Shown: positions 9,106-17,485 of the stretch, piece after piece | Layout: the number at the start of each line of letters is the position of its first letter | Numbering within the stretch: the first letter of the stretch is position 1 | DNA from: Cupriavidus pinatubonensis | Lineage (GTDB): Bacteria > Pseudomonadota > Gammaproteobacteria > Burkholderiales > Burkholderiaceae | Reading direction: 5' to 3' | Assembly (NCBI RefSeq): GCF_019602855.1 | Contig: NZ_CP080769.1 | Coordinates: 310,001 to 374,000 of the forward strand | DNA length: 64,000 nucleotides | Translations under genes and position numbers: made by a program | Notes under the pieces: model-generated | What the model was told of the DNA's origin: nothing | Databases searched by the model: none | Seen by the model: the letters and a program-made list of their open reading frames with translations, nothing else

Positions 9106-9744
9106 ATGGATCTGCACAACTTCTTCAACAGTTCTGCGGCGTATCGGGTGCGCATCGCCATGGCGCTGAAGAACATCCCCTGGAACCATATCGGCGTGAA
9201 CCTCCGCGCCGGCGAGCAGAATCGGCCTGAGTATCAGGCGCTCAATCCGAACGGGCTGGTTCCGACGATGCACGATGGCGACCAGACCATCACCCAATCA
9301 CTGGCGATCATCGACCATCTCGATCGCAAATGGCCTGTGCCGCGGCTAATTCCCGCCGATGGTCCGACTCGCATACGTGTACTGGAGTTCGCGCTGACCA
9401 TCGCCTGTGACTTGCACCCGTTGAACAATATGCGCGTGCAGAAGTATCTCAGCACCCGCCTTGGTATTGCCGACGCTGACAAAGCAGAATGGGTCGCACA
9501 CTGGCTTACGGCCGGCTTCAGCGCCTTGGAGCCGTGGTTGGCCGCGGACGGTGGCTGGTGTGTCGGCAATGCGCCCACCCTGGCCGACTGCTGCTTGATT
9601 CCGCAAGTCGCCAATGCGCAGCGTGCGGCGTTCAGCCTCGATCCTTTCCCCCGCGTGCGCCGTGCCTATGAACACTGTATGCGTCACGAGGCCTTCCGAG
9701 TGGCGGCGCCGAGTGCCCAGCCAGATTACGTATCTGCCCACTGA
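9106..9744 (+). CDS. nagL: maleylpyruvate isomerase, glutathione dependent (zeta-class GST)
   Basis: A 212-residue zeta-class glutathione transferase that isomerises maleylpyruvate to fumarylpyruvate. The N-terminus has the zeta-class SSAAYRVRIAMALK motif (residues 6-19), followed by 'NPNGLVPTMHDG' and 'ITQSLAIIDHLD'; the C-terminal helical domain contains 'PTLADCCLIPQVANAQR', also typical of this class. A GGAG ribosome site precedes the ATG. It sits between nagK and nagI with gaps of 13 and 5 bases, so the three are almost surely co-transcribed. Confidence 0.93.
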   Translation: MDLHNFFNSSAAYRVRIAMALKNIPWNHIGVNLRAGEQNRPEYQALNPNGLVPTMHDGDQTITQSLAIIDHLDRKWPVPRLIPADGPTRIRVLEFALTIACDLHPLNNMRVQKYLSTRLGIADADKAEWVAHWLTAGFSALEPWLAADGGWCVGNAPTLADCCLIPQVANAQRAAFSLDPFPRVRRAYEHCMRHEAFRVAAPSAQPDYVSAH

Positions 9745-9749
9745 TATCG

Positions 9750-10808
9750 ATGCAACATCCGATCATGACGACCAACCCCGCTCCTGACCTGTTGACCCGG
9801 CGCGACGCGTTCTACCGCGAACTGGAACCCCATGCCATGGCCGCCCTCTGGACGCGGCTGCGCAAGCTGATCCCTTCGGAACCCACACCCGCTGGCGTGG
9901 CGCACCGCTGGTCATACGCCGCGGCCCGTCCATACCTGATGGAATCGGCGATGCTGATTTCGGCCGAGGAAGCAGAACGACGCGTGCTGTTGATGGAGAA
10001 TCCGGGCCTGCCAGGCACCTCGTGTATCACCAGCACGATGTATGCCGGGCTTCAACTGCTCCTGCCTGGTGAGGTCGCCCCCGCGCACCGCCATACCCAA
10101 TCGGCACTGCGCTTCATCCTCGAAGGCTCGGGTGCCTACACTGCCGTGGACGGCGAGAAGACCTATATGGAACCCGGCGATTTCGTCATCACGCCCGCGT
10201 GGACATGGCACCATCATGGCCACGAGGGCAACGCGCCGATGGTATGGCTCGATGGCCTCGATATTCCCATCGTATCGTTCTTCAACGGTGGCTTCCGCGA
10301 GGAGTTCGATTCTGTCGTGTCGCCGGTCACGCGACCCGCAGGCGATGCACTCGCACGCTACGGCACAGGCCTGATGCCGGTAGGCTATCAGGCGTCCACG
10401 TTGAATTCCCCTGTCTTCAACTATCCCTACGCCCGCACGCGGGAGGCGCTGTTCGCGTTGCCACACGCTGGCGCGCCCGATCCCCACACCGGTTACCTCA
10501 TGCGCTACACAAATCCCGTGGACGGTGGCTGGGCCATGCCGACGATCGCCACCATGATCCGGCTGCTGCCAACCGGCTTCGCGACGTTGCCGTATCGCTC
10601 GACCGACAGCACGGTGTTCGTCTGCGTGGAAGGCAGTGGCCATGTGATGATCGGCGATCAGCGGCTCGAGCTCGCGCCGCACGATATCGCGATTGTGCCG
10701 GGCTGGAGCCGTTACACGCTGCATGCCAGCCAGGACCTTGTGTTGTTCTCCTACTCGGATCGCGTCGCGCAGGAGAAGCTCGGCCTGTTCCGCGAGCAGC
10801 GCTTCTGA
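9750..10808 (+). CDS. nagI: gentisate 1,2-dioxygenase
   Basis: Ring-cleavage enzyme of 352 residues that opens gentisate to maleylpyruvate using Fe(II) and O2. It is a bicupin: the first cupin holds the metal site HRHTQSALRFILEG and the later 'PGDFVITPAWTWHHHGHEG'; the second spans 'VFVCVEGSGHVMIGDQRLELAPHDIAIVPGW'. An alternative start six codons later (9765) is possible. The gene starts 5 bases after nagL. The order nagK-nagL-nagI-fumarase together with the divergent 3-hydroxybenzoate hydroxylase gives a complete path to fumarate and pyruvate. Confidence 0.95.
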   Translation: MQHPIMTTNPAPDLLTRRDAFYRELEPHAMAALWTRLRKLIPSEPTPAGVAHRWSYAAARPYLMESAMLISAEEAERRVLLMENPGLPGTSCITSTMYAGLQLLLPGEVAPAHRHTQSALRFILEGSGAYTAVDGEKTYMEPGDFVITPAWTWHHHGHEGNAPMVWLDGLDIPIVSFFNGGFREEFDSVVSPVTRPAGDALARYGTGLMPVGYQASTLNSPVFNYPYARTREALFALPHAGAPDPHTGYLMRYTNPVDGGWAMPTIATMIRLLPTGFATLPYRSTDSTVFVCVEGSGHVMIGDQRLELAPHDIAIVPGWSRYTLHASQDLVLFSYSDRVAQEKLGLFREQRF

Positions 10809-10814
10809 AGCGGG

Positions 10815-12347
10815 GTGGCCGGCATCATGACCACCGTCGTTTCGTATGGAGACTTTGTCGACAGCATCGCCGCGGCCCTGCAGTTCATCAGTCACCATCA
10901 CCCTCCGGACTATATCCGGCACCTCGCTGCCGCCTACGAACGCGAGGCCAGTGAGCCGGCGAAGCAGGCGATCGCCCAGATCCTGATCAACTCGCGGATG
11001 TGCGCGGAAGGCAGGCGTCCGATTTGTCAGGACACGGGCATCGTGAATATCTTCGTACGCGTCGGCATGGACGTCCGGCTCGACGGATTCCCCTCGAGCA
11101 TCGTTGACGCTGCCAATGCAGGCGTGCGTCGTGCGTACCTCGACCCCGACAATACGCTACGCGCCAGCATCGTCGAAGACCCACTGTTCGTGCGGCGCAA
11201 TACCGGCGACAACACTCCGGCGGTCATCCATGTCGAACTGGTACCTGGGAACACCGTAGCGGTCGACGTGATGGCAAAGGGCGGCGGCAGTGAGAACAAG
11301 AGCAAGTTCGCGGTGCTGATGCCTAGCGATTCGGTCGCGGACTGGATCGTCAGCATGGTGCCGTCGATGGGCGCCGGTTGGTGTCCACCGGGCATGCTTG
11401 GCATCGGCGTCGGCGGTACAGCCGAGAAAGCCATGCTGCTGGCCAAGCAGAGTCTGACGGAGCCGCTCGACATGCTTGAGCTCAAGGCTCGGGGCCCGCG
11501 GAACGCGTTGGAAGCACTACGCATCGACATCAATGACCGCATCAATGCGCTTGGCATCGGGGCACAGGGCCTCGGCGGATTGACCACCGTGCTCGATGTC
11601 AAGATCGCCACCTACCCCACGCATGCGGCGAGCATGCCTGTCGCCGTCGTGCCGAATTGCGCGGCAACGCGGCATGCCCGCTTCGAACTCGATGGCAGCG
11701 GCCCGGTCATGCTGACGCCACCGTCCCCCGACCTCTGGCCAGACCTGCCTTTGCCCGATGGCACAGCGAGCCGCCGGGTCGATCTGAACACCCTGACCCG
11801 GGAGGAAACCTCCACCTGGTTAGCCGGCGAGACCCTGCTTCTGTCGGGACGCATGCTGACCGGACGCGATGCCGCACACAAGCGGATCGATGAGATGCTC
11901 TCGCGTGGCGAACCCCTACCCGTGGACTTCCGCAATCGCATGATCTATTACGTCGGGCCCGTTGATCCTGTGCGTGATGAGGTAGTTGGCCCCTGTGGCC
12001 CGACCACATCAACACGAATGGACAAGTTTGCGGACCGCATGCTTGCGTCCACCGGCTTGATCGGCATGATCGGCAAGGCCGAGCGCGGACGGGATGCGAT
12101 CGGCGCGATCGTGAGAAACGGCTGCGTCTATTTGGCGGCGACCGGAGGCGCCGCCTATCTGATCTCCAAGGCGGTCCGGTCCTCTCGCGTACTGGCGTTT
12201 GGCGACCTCGGCATGGAAGCCATCTACGAGTTCGATGTGGAGAACCTGCCCGTCGTCGTCGCCGTGGATACCCACGGCGATAGCGTCCACGAGAGCGGAC
12301 CGCGCATCTGGCGCATTGCGTCGGGTGCGACGGCCGTCACAGCTTGA
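10815..12347 (+). CDS. class I (iron-sulfur) fumarate hydratase
   Basis: About 510 residues, slightly shorter than E. coli FumA. It has the three cysteine regions expected to hold the [4Fe-4S] cluster: 'RPICQDTG' in the N-terminal half, 'VVPNCAATRH' in the middle and 'VGPCGPTTSTRMD' in the C-terminal beta domain. It would hydrate the fumarate released by NagK to malate. The frame opens with GTG at 10815, six bases after nagI; the ATG at 10827 is an equally good start. The lyase acts on several related dicarboxylates in this family, but fumarate fits the operon best. Confidence 0.9.
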   Translation: MAGIMTTVVSYGDFVDSIAAALQFISHHHPPDYIRHLAAAYEREASEPAKQAIAQILINSRMCAEGRRPICQDTGIVNIFVRVGMDVRLDGFPSSIVDAANAGVRRAYLDPDNTLRASIVEDPLFVRRNTGDNTPAVIHVELVPGNTVAVDVMAKGGGSENKSKFAVLMPSDSVADWIVSMVPSMGAGWCPPGMLGIGVGGTAEKAMLLAKQSLTEPLDMLELKARGPRNALEALRIDINDRINALGIGAQGLGGLTTVLDVKIATYPTHAASMPVAVVPNCAATRHARFELDGSGPVMLTPPSPDLWPDLPLPDGTASRRVDLNTLTREETSTWLAGETLLLSGRMLTGRDAAHKRIDEMLSRGEPLPVDFRNRMIYYVGPVDPVRDEVVGPCGPTTSTRMDKFADRMLASTGLIGMIGKAERGRDAIGAIVRNGCVYLAATGGAAYLISKAVRSSRVLAFGDLGMEAIYEFDVENLPVVVAVDTHGDSVHESGPRIWRIASGATAVTA

Positions 12348-12403
12348 GCTCCCGCAGATAACAGCGGCCGGAGAGATCATCACAAATGGATTCATGGATG
12401 TCC

Positions 12404-12426
12404 TTGACAAAAATACCGATTGGTAT
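12404..12426 (+). promoter_or_regulatory. promoter -35 with overlapping inverted-repeat operator of a TetR gene
   Basis: A consensus TTGACA (12404-12409) is followed at once by ATACC-GATT-GGTAT (12413-12426), a 5-4-5 inverted repeat lying in the spacer, where a bound repressor would block polymerase. It sits 13 bases upstream of the ATG of the broken TetR gene, the usual place for an autoregulated TetR operator. No good -10 is evident. Regulatory role is inferred. Confidence 0.5.
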
Positions 12427-12438
12427 CGTCATGGCTCC

Positions 12439-12775
12439 ATGAATGAAGCTCAACGAACCCGCCCGTTCATCTTCGAGAAGACAGCCCCGCTCTTCAACGC
12501 CAAGGGCTATGCCGGTACGTCGCTGGCCGACATGACGCAAGCTCCGGGCTCACGAAGGGCAGTGTCGACGGCACCTTTGCCAACAAGGAAGAAGCGGCGG
12601 TTGCTGCTTTCGATCACAACTGGAATGAGGCGCAGGACGCAGGCCGGGCCGTCATGGCCATGAGAGAAGCCAGCAAGGAGAAGCTGCTGGCGTTGACGGG
12701 CGTGTACGAAAACCTGCCTGAGGATTTCCCGGAGGGAGGATGCCCGCTGCTCAACGCAGCCATTGAAGCCCGCCA
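12439..12775 (+). pseudogene. TetR-family regulator, frameshifted and truncated
   Basis: The ATG at 12439 opens a TetR DNA-binding domain (residues 'PFIFEKTAPLFNAKGYAGTSLADMTQA'). Near 12545 one base is missing: the expected GLTKGS follows only in the next frame, which continues as 'GTFANKEEAAVAAFDHNWNEA' and then 'FPEGGCPLLNAAIEA', all characteristic of a TetR subfamily with the FPEGGCPLLN core motif. Similarity stops near 12775, so the ligand-binding C-terminus is gone as well. Its former target is unknown. Confidence 0.8.
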
Positions 12776-13259
12776 GAGGAAGTCACCCATGACCGGGCAA
12801 GCTGACATTCAGCGGCGCCGCCAGAAAGTAGGCGTCTCCGCCCTGGCCGGGATTCACTTCAGCCTCAACGGCCGCGTCGGCCGGAAGCGCGACCTTGGCC
12901 GCCCGTGCCGCCGTGGCAATCAGCAAGTGGTGACGTCCTCGCGATTGGCCTCAGCGTCTGAGTCCCAGCCCAGGCTTTACAGTTTGCGCACCGCTGCATA
13001 GCGGCATCCGTGCTAGAGGTGCCACGTGGCGCCGCGGAGTGCCTTGATCAATGTCGCGTTGCTCGGGCCATCCCTATGTGCCGGGCAGGCCGTGATCATC
13101 CTCGAGGTTCTGTACCCGCATAGCAATGTGAAACCAATCCAGGATGCACTCACCCCGCGCTCAGTCAAACGTGACGAATGCTATTTGCTGTGCGCACCGG
13201 GACTTCCCCTCACTTCTGGTGCCCACTTCTGCCATCACAATTGGCTTGCAGTTTGGATC
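12776..13259. other. intergenic stretch, no convincing gene
   Basis: Open frames here are short and show no family pattern. An 18-base stretch near 12963-12980 (TCCCAGCCCAGGCTTT plus flank) matches the ISKra4 transposase remnant near 58175 almost exactly, so part of this region may be transposase debris. Nothing else was recognised. Confidence 0.4.
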
Positions 13260-13274
13260 ATTCGATTTCCGAAT
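13260..13274. promoter_or_regulatory. LysR-type operator (ATTCG-N5-CGAAT), copy B
   Basis: ATTCGATTTCCGAAT is a perfect 5-5-5 inverted repeat with T-N11-A spacing. The flanks GATC...ACGGTCTTT and the downstream GCACTTCGTCGAT match copy A at 6452-6466, so the control region was duplicated with the transporter. It lies about 510 bases upstream of the intact transporter, against 125 in copy A; the extra sequence between has no recognisable gene. Confidence 0.5.
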
Positions 13275-13784
13275 CACGGTCTTTTCCTCCACGATATTGC
13301 GACACAGTCGCACTTCGTCGATTGTGGAGGTCCACAAAAGTCGCAGAGTATGGCCGGCTATCAGCGTGAGCAGGCCCGGTTGTTGGCCAACGCAGGGCTA
13401 AACCCTCGTCCACAATATTCAGGAGACAGACGTTGGCCGCAGTCACCACATCTTTGTGTAAAGATCGACGACGCAGCATACGACCTCTGATTAGGAAGCC
13501 GGAATGGATGGCAGGTTCCCAATCCGCGGCCACTCTCGGCGCCTGTAACCATACAAGGGCCCTTCACTACGCCATAAGCTGGGACGAGTACCTACGGGCC
13601 TGACCAAAAAAGATCGCCAGCACTACAGCGGCCAGCCGAAATCCCAAGTGCGAAGCTGCCCGTTCCCTTATTCCATATGTGCCGAGTCTCACCCTCGGAG
13701 GAAACGAGGGAACAAAACTAAGGGCCGCTGCCGCACTTGCTACGCACAAATTAGACAGATCATTAACCTTCAGGAGGATGGGGA
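13275..13784. other. long leader between operator copy B and the transporter gene
   Basis: About 500 bases without a recognisable gene. A CCCTCG/CGAGGG hairpin with a 7-base loop lies at 13692-13710 but has no T-run on either side. The strong AGGAGG at 13772-13777 is the ribosome site of the transporter gene. Confidence 0.4.
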
Positions 13785-15128
13785 GTGAGCACAGATATTC
13801 GGAAGACGATCGATGAGTCACCAATGAGCACGCTTCAGACAGTGGCCGTCATCGCATGCATCGTTTTGAATATGCTCGACGGCTTCGACGTACTGGCGAT
13901 GGCATTCACTGCGCCACATCTCGCCGCCGGGTGGAGACTTAATGGCAAGGAGCTTGGCTTGCTTCTTAGCGCGGGATTGGTCGGAATAGGCGTGGGGTCA
14001 GTCTTGATCGCTCCGATTGGCGATCGGATCGGCCGCCGAAAGGTCATCCTGTGTTGTCTTTGCATCATCGGGAGCGGGATGCTTGTGAGCTCGGTCACGC
14101 AAAGCGTGCTGGAGCTTGCCGCAGCGCGCGCCTACACAGGGCTTGGAATTGGAGGCATGGTGGCCAGCATCACGGTAATTGGTGGGGAATACGCGTCAAA
14201 CAGATGGCGCAGCGCTTCCATTAGTTTTCAGTCTACCGGCTATGCCGTGGGGGCTACCGCAGGCGGTGTCATTGCCGCTTACCTGATGTCGATCTGGGGA
14301 TGGCGCAGCGTCTTCGCATTCGGCGGCGTCGCCACGCTTCTGGCTATCCCGATGGTACTTGCCGTGCTCCCCGAGTCTCTCGACTACCTCCTCACCAAGC
14401 GTCCCGCCCATGCGCTTCGAACAATCAATCGGACGCTTGTCAGAATGAAGCGCCCGCCGATTGATACGCTTCCCGAGGTGGCCGACACAACCGAGGCCGC
14501 TGAACAATCTGATGCTTGTGCCGCGCTCCTTAAGGCGCCGCTGCTTCATCGGACGCTGGCATTGTGGGCGGCTTTCTTCTGTGTCCTGGGAAGTTTCTAC
14601 TTCGTCGCCAGCTGGACGCCAAAGCTGCTAGTCCAAGCCGGCATGTCAGCCGACCAAGGCGTTACCGGTGGGGTGTTGCTCAATCTTGGAGGCATTGCCG
14701 GATCAGTGCTATTTAGTTTGCTATCCGCCAGATTTGGCTTGCGTCCTCTTCTCATCGCCAGCCTGGTAGCCGGTGGCGTGCTTATGTTCGCCTTCGGGAC
14801 CCACACCGCCTCTCTCAGCGTGGTGATGGCAATCAGCATTCTACTTGGCGCTGTTCTCACTTCATCCGTCGCAGGCATGTATGCCTTGTCGCTGACAATT
14901 TATCCGACCGGAATCCGGACGACTGGCGTCGGTCTCGCGGCCGGCGCCGGACGAATTGGAGCGGTACTTTCACCTCTGGCAGTTGGCGCGATGTTGGACG
15001 GAGGATGGTCCGTTCCCGACCTCTATTTCGCTTTCGTCCTGCCCATGGCCGGCGCTGCAATAGCAGTCGCCATCGCTCGCGTAAGTGTTCCCGACTCGCG
15101 TGACCGACGTGAACCAGCAGTGTCATAG
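13785..15128 (+). CDS. MFS transporter of aromatic acids (AAHS family), intact paralogue
   Basis: A 447-residue twelve-helix major facilitator. It carries the aromatic acid:H+ symporter signatures: 'LNMLDGFDVLAMAFTAP' in helix 1 with the acidic DGFD motif, and the helix 2-3 loop 'GDRIGRRKV'. The GTG start has AGGAGG seven bases upstream; the Met thirteen codons on (13824) is an alternative. The decayed copy at 6591 shares both starts. Probable substrate is 3-hydroxybenzoate or gentisate, by analogy with transporters of gentisate clusters and from the shared operator, but the adjacent vanillate genes leave vanillate possible. Confidence 0.88.
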   Translation: MSTDIRKTIDESPMSTLQTVAVIACIVLNMLDGFDVLAMAFTAPHLAAGWRLNGKELGLLLSAGLVGIGVGSVLIAPIGDRIGRRKVILCCLCIIGSGMLVSSVTQSVLELAAARAYTGLGIGGMVASITVIGGEYASNRWRSASISFQSTGYAVGATAGGVIAAYLMSIWGWRSVFAFGGVATLLAIPMVLAVLPESLDYLLTKRPAHALRTINRTLVRMKRPPIDTLPEVADTTEAAEQSDACAALLKAPLLHRTLALWAAFFCVLGSFYFVASWTPKLLVQAGMSADQGVTGGVLLNLGGIAGSVLFSLLSARFGLRPLLIASLVAGGVLMFAFGTHTASLSVVMAISILLGAVLTSSVAGMYALSLTIYPTGIRTTGVGLAAGAGRIGAVLSPLAVGAMLDGGWSVPDLYFAFVLPMAGAAIAVAIARVSVPDSRDRREPAVS

Positions 15129-15266
15129 CTGGTGCACCGGGTGCGTGGCGATATGCGATATAGGCCTGGAAGTTTGATAGCCATTCATTGCTCGGCATCA
15201 TTAATTTCGCGCATGATGACATTCAATCCATCAAACATTAAACAATTGTATCTATAGGAGACACGG

Positions 15267-16355
15267 ATGACTTCACTGTCAAAGACACCGAATTTTCCCA
15301 TGAATGCGTGGTATGCGGCAGCATACGATGTCGACGTCAAGCGCGCGCTTCTCGCGCGTACTATTTGTAATAAGAAATTGGTCTTGTATAGGCAAACCGA
15401 CGGCACCCCAGTAGCGCTGGAAGACGCCTGCTGGCACCGTCTGCTTCCACTGTCGATGGGGCGCCTAGAAGGCGATACAGTGGTTTGTGGTTATCACGGG
15501 CTAGTATTTAATTCCAGCGGTCGATGCATTGAAATGCCATCGCAGGAAACTCTGAACCCATCAGCCTGCGTCAGGTCCTATCCGGTGGTGGAAAAACATC
15601 GCCTGATCTGGATTTGGCTAGGAGAAGCATCCAAAGCTGATCCGGCGACGATTCCGGATTTCCACTGGAATGAGGATCCTTCCTGGGCCGGCGACGGCGA
15701 AACCATTCACGCCAAGTGCGATTATCGTCTGGTAGTGGATAACCTGATGGACTTGACGCACGAGACTTTCGTTCACGTCACCAGCCTGCACCAAAGTGAG
15801 CAAGCCGAATCCCCGTTCGAGGTGACTTACGACGACAAGTTCGTCACTATATCGCGCTGGATGCACAACGTCGATGCACCGCCGTTTTGGGCCGTGCAAT
15901 TGCGCAAACATAATGGCTGGACCGGCAAGGTCGATCGCTGGCAGATTATCCGCTTCGAAGCACCTTGTACGGTCACGATCGATGTTGGCGTAGCGCCCGT
16001 AGGAACAGGTGCGCGCGAAGGCGACCGTTCGCAGGGCGTCAATGGTTATGTGCTGAACACGATCACACCAGAAACCGATACCACGTCGCATTACATTTGG
16101 GCTTTCTGTCGCAATTATCGTATTAACGAACAAAGCATCACGCAGCAGTTCCGTCAAGGTGTGCGCAGCGTATTCCGAGAAGACGAAATGGTGGTCGAGG
16201 CACAGCAGAGGGCGATTTTGGACCACCCTGATCGCGAATTTTACAATCTAAATATCGACGCCGGAGCGCTATGGGCACGGCGATTTATTGACAGGATGAT
16301 TCAAATGGAAACTGCTATTCATTCGACAGTTATTCCAATTCGCGTCGCTAACTAA
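15267..16355 (+). CDS. vanA: vanillate O-demethylase, oxygenase subunit
   Basis: Rieske non-haem iron oxygenase of 362 residues that converts vanillate to protocatechuate and formaldehyde. The Rieske centre ligands are in CWHRLLPLSMG and CGYHGLVF (C-x-H ... C-x2-H). The mononuclear iron site is in 'DNLMDLTHETFVH'. The N-terminal 'FPMNAWYAAAYD' and the overall length match VanA. An AGGAG ribosome site lies shortly before the ATG. It is followed by the reductase subunit after 68 A+T-rich bases. Together with vanB and fdhA this makes a demethylation module visibly richer in A+T than the flanking gentisate cluster, suggesting a separate origin. Confidence 0.92.
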   Translation: MTSLSKTPNFPMNAWYAAAYDVDVKRALLARTICNKKLVLYRQTDGTPVALEDACWHRLLPLSMGRLEGDTVVCGYHGLVFNSSGRCIEMPSQETLNPSACVRSYPVVEKHRLIWIWLGEASKADPATIPDFHWNEDPSWAGDGETIHAKCDYRLVVDNLMDLTHETFVHVTSLHQSEQAESPFEVTYDDKFVTISRWMHNVDAPPFWAVQLRKHNGWTGKVDRWQIIRFEAPCTVTIDVGVAPVGTGAREGDRSQGVNGYVLNTITPETDTTSHYIWAFCRNYRINEQSITQQFRQGVRSVFREDEMVVEAQQRAILDHPDREFYNLNIDAGALWARRFIDRMIQMETAIHSTVIPIRVAN

Positions 16356-16423
16356 ATGACGAATCGTGTGAAGTACGACCTAATTTCGCGAATTAACAAA
16401 AATTATTCACAGGAATTCAACCA

Positions 16424-17404
16424 ATGAAATTCCGAGACAACTGGGAAATGGTTGCTATTGAACGTGTTGAGAACGTTAGCCCATCCATCCGATTGTTAGA
16501 AATCGCCGCCAACAACCACTTCAAAATCTGGACACCCGGCTCTCATTTGAGAGTGCGGGTAAAGGTGGAAGAACGAACCGAGATTCGGACCTATTCGCTC
16601 ATCGACATCGGAGATGACGAAAAGAAATATCGAATTGCGGTTAAGTTAATGGATGAAGGATTAGGTGGTTCGCGCTACATGTGGAGTCTGCAAGTCGGTG
16701 ATACGCTCGAAATCTCGCAGCCGCATAATCATTTCGAGTTGAGCCGCTACGCGCCTTCTTATACGCTGGTCGCCGGCGGCGTCGGGATTACACCGATGAT
16801 TAGCATGGCATATGCCTTGAGAAATAGCGATAAGCCGGTGCGGTTGTTCTACGGCGTACGAGACCATACCGAGGCAGCGTTTGCGAAATTGCTTCGAGGC
16901 TGGCTGGGCGACCGGCTGAAACTATGCGTGGCCGAAGAAACAGGACCCCTCGATCTGAAGAAGATTGTCGATAGCGTGGCGGGTGATGGTGAACTGTACA
17001 TCTGCGGGCCGATTGCCATGCTTGAGACAGTCAGCCGAATTTGGAAGGAGAGCGGCAGATCGATGGGCACATTACGCTACGAGACATTCGCCTCCAGCGG
17101 ACATTATCCGACTCGCCCGTTCACCGTCGACCTTCCGCGGTTCGGCAAGACAATTGAGGTTGCTGCGCATCAGACGCTACTCGCGGCGCTTGAAGCGGAG
17201 GGACTGGAAATCATTTCAGACTGCAAGCGTGGCGAATGTGGACTATGCGTGGTCAATATACTGGAAAGCGATGCCCCGGTGGATCATCGGGATGTATTCT
17301 TAAATCCCTCTGAAAAGGAAGACGGGAAGAAGCTATGCGCTTGCGTATCGCGAATTTGCGGCGGCACGTTGACCCTTGATACAGCCTATCGCGGTCCATG
17401 CTAA
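16424..17404 (+). CDS. vanB: vanillate O-demethylase, reductase subunit
   Basis: A 326-residue phthalate-dioxygenase-reductase-type protein. In order: an FMN/flavin barrel (RTYSLID near residue 50), an NAD-binding domain (VAGGVGITPMISMAYAL, CGPIAMLE), and a C-terminal plant-type [2Fe-2S] ferredoxin domain with CKRGECGLC and a fourth cysteine in 'KLCACVSR'. It would pass electrons from NADH to VanA. Start at 16424 follows an AGG-containing leader and is the first Met in frame. Operon with vanA and fdhA. Confidence 0.93.
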   Translation: MKFRDNWEMVAIERVENVSPSIRLLEIAANNHFKIWTPGSHLRVRVKVEERTEIRTYSLIDIGDDEKKYRIAVKLMDEGLGGSRYMWSLQVGDTLEISQPHNHFELSRYAPSYTLVAGGVGITPMISMAYALRNSDKPVRLFYGVRDHTEAAFAKLLRGWLGDRLKLCVAEETGPLDLKKIVDSVAGDGELYICGPIAMLETVSRIWKESGRSMGTLRYETFASSGHYPTRPFTVDLPRFGKTIEVAAHQTLLAALEAEGLEIISDCKRGECGLCVVNILESDAPVDHRDVFLNPSEKEDGKKLCACVSRICGGTLTLDTAYRGPC

Positions 17405-17485
17405 ACACCTAATGGCATAAATCTGTATTAAATACATAATCAATCTGCTTTAAATGTTAAAAACAACATAAATCAGGAGATCTGC

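Noticed and set aside
9912-10922. 336-codon minus-strand frame opposite gentisate dioxygenase
   Set aside because: No family sequence; it mirrors the strongly supported nagI gene and arises from high G+C codon bias.
13692-13710. CCCTCG/CGAGGG hairpin as a terminator
   Set aside because: No T-run on either strand and no gene ending nearby.
15242-15249. ACAATTGT as an operator for a VanR regulator
   Set aside because: Only 8 bases, A+T-rich surroundings, and no vanR gene in the window.
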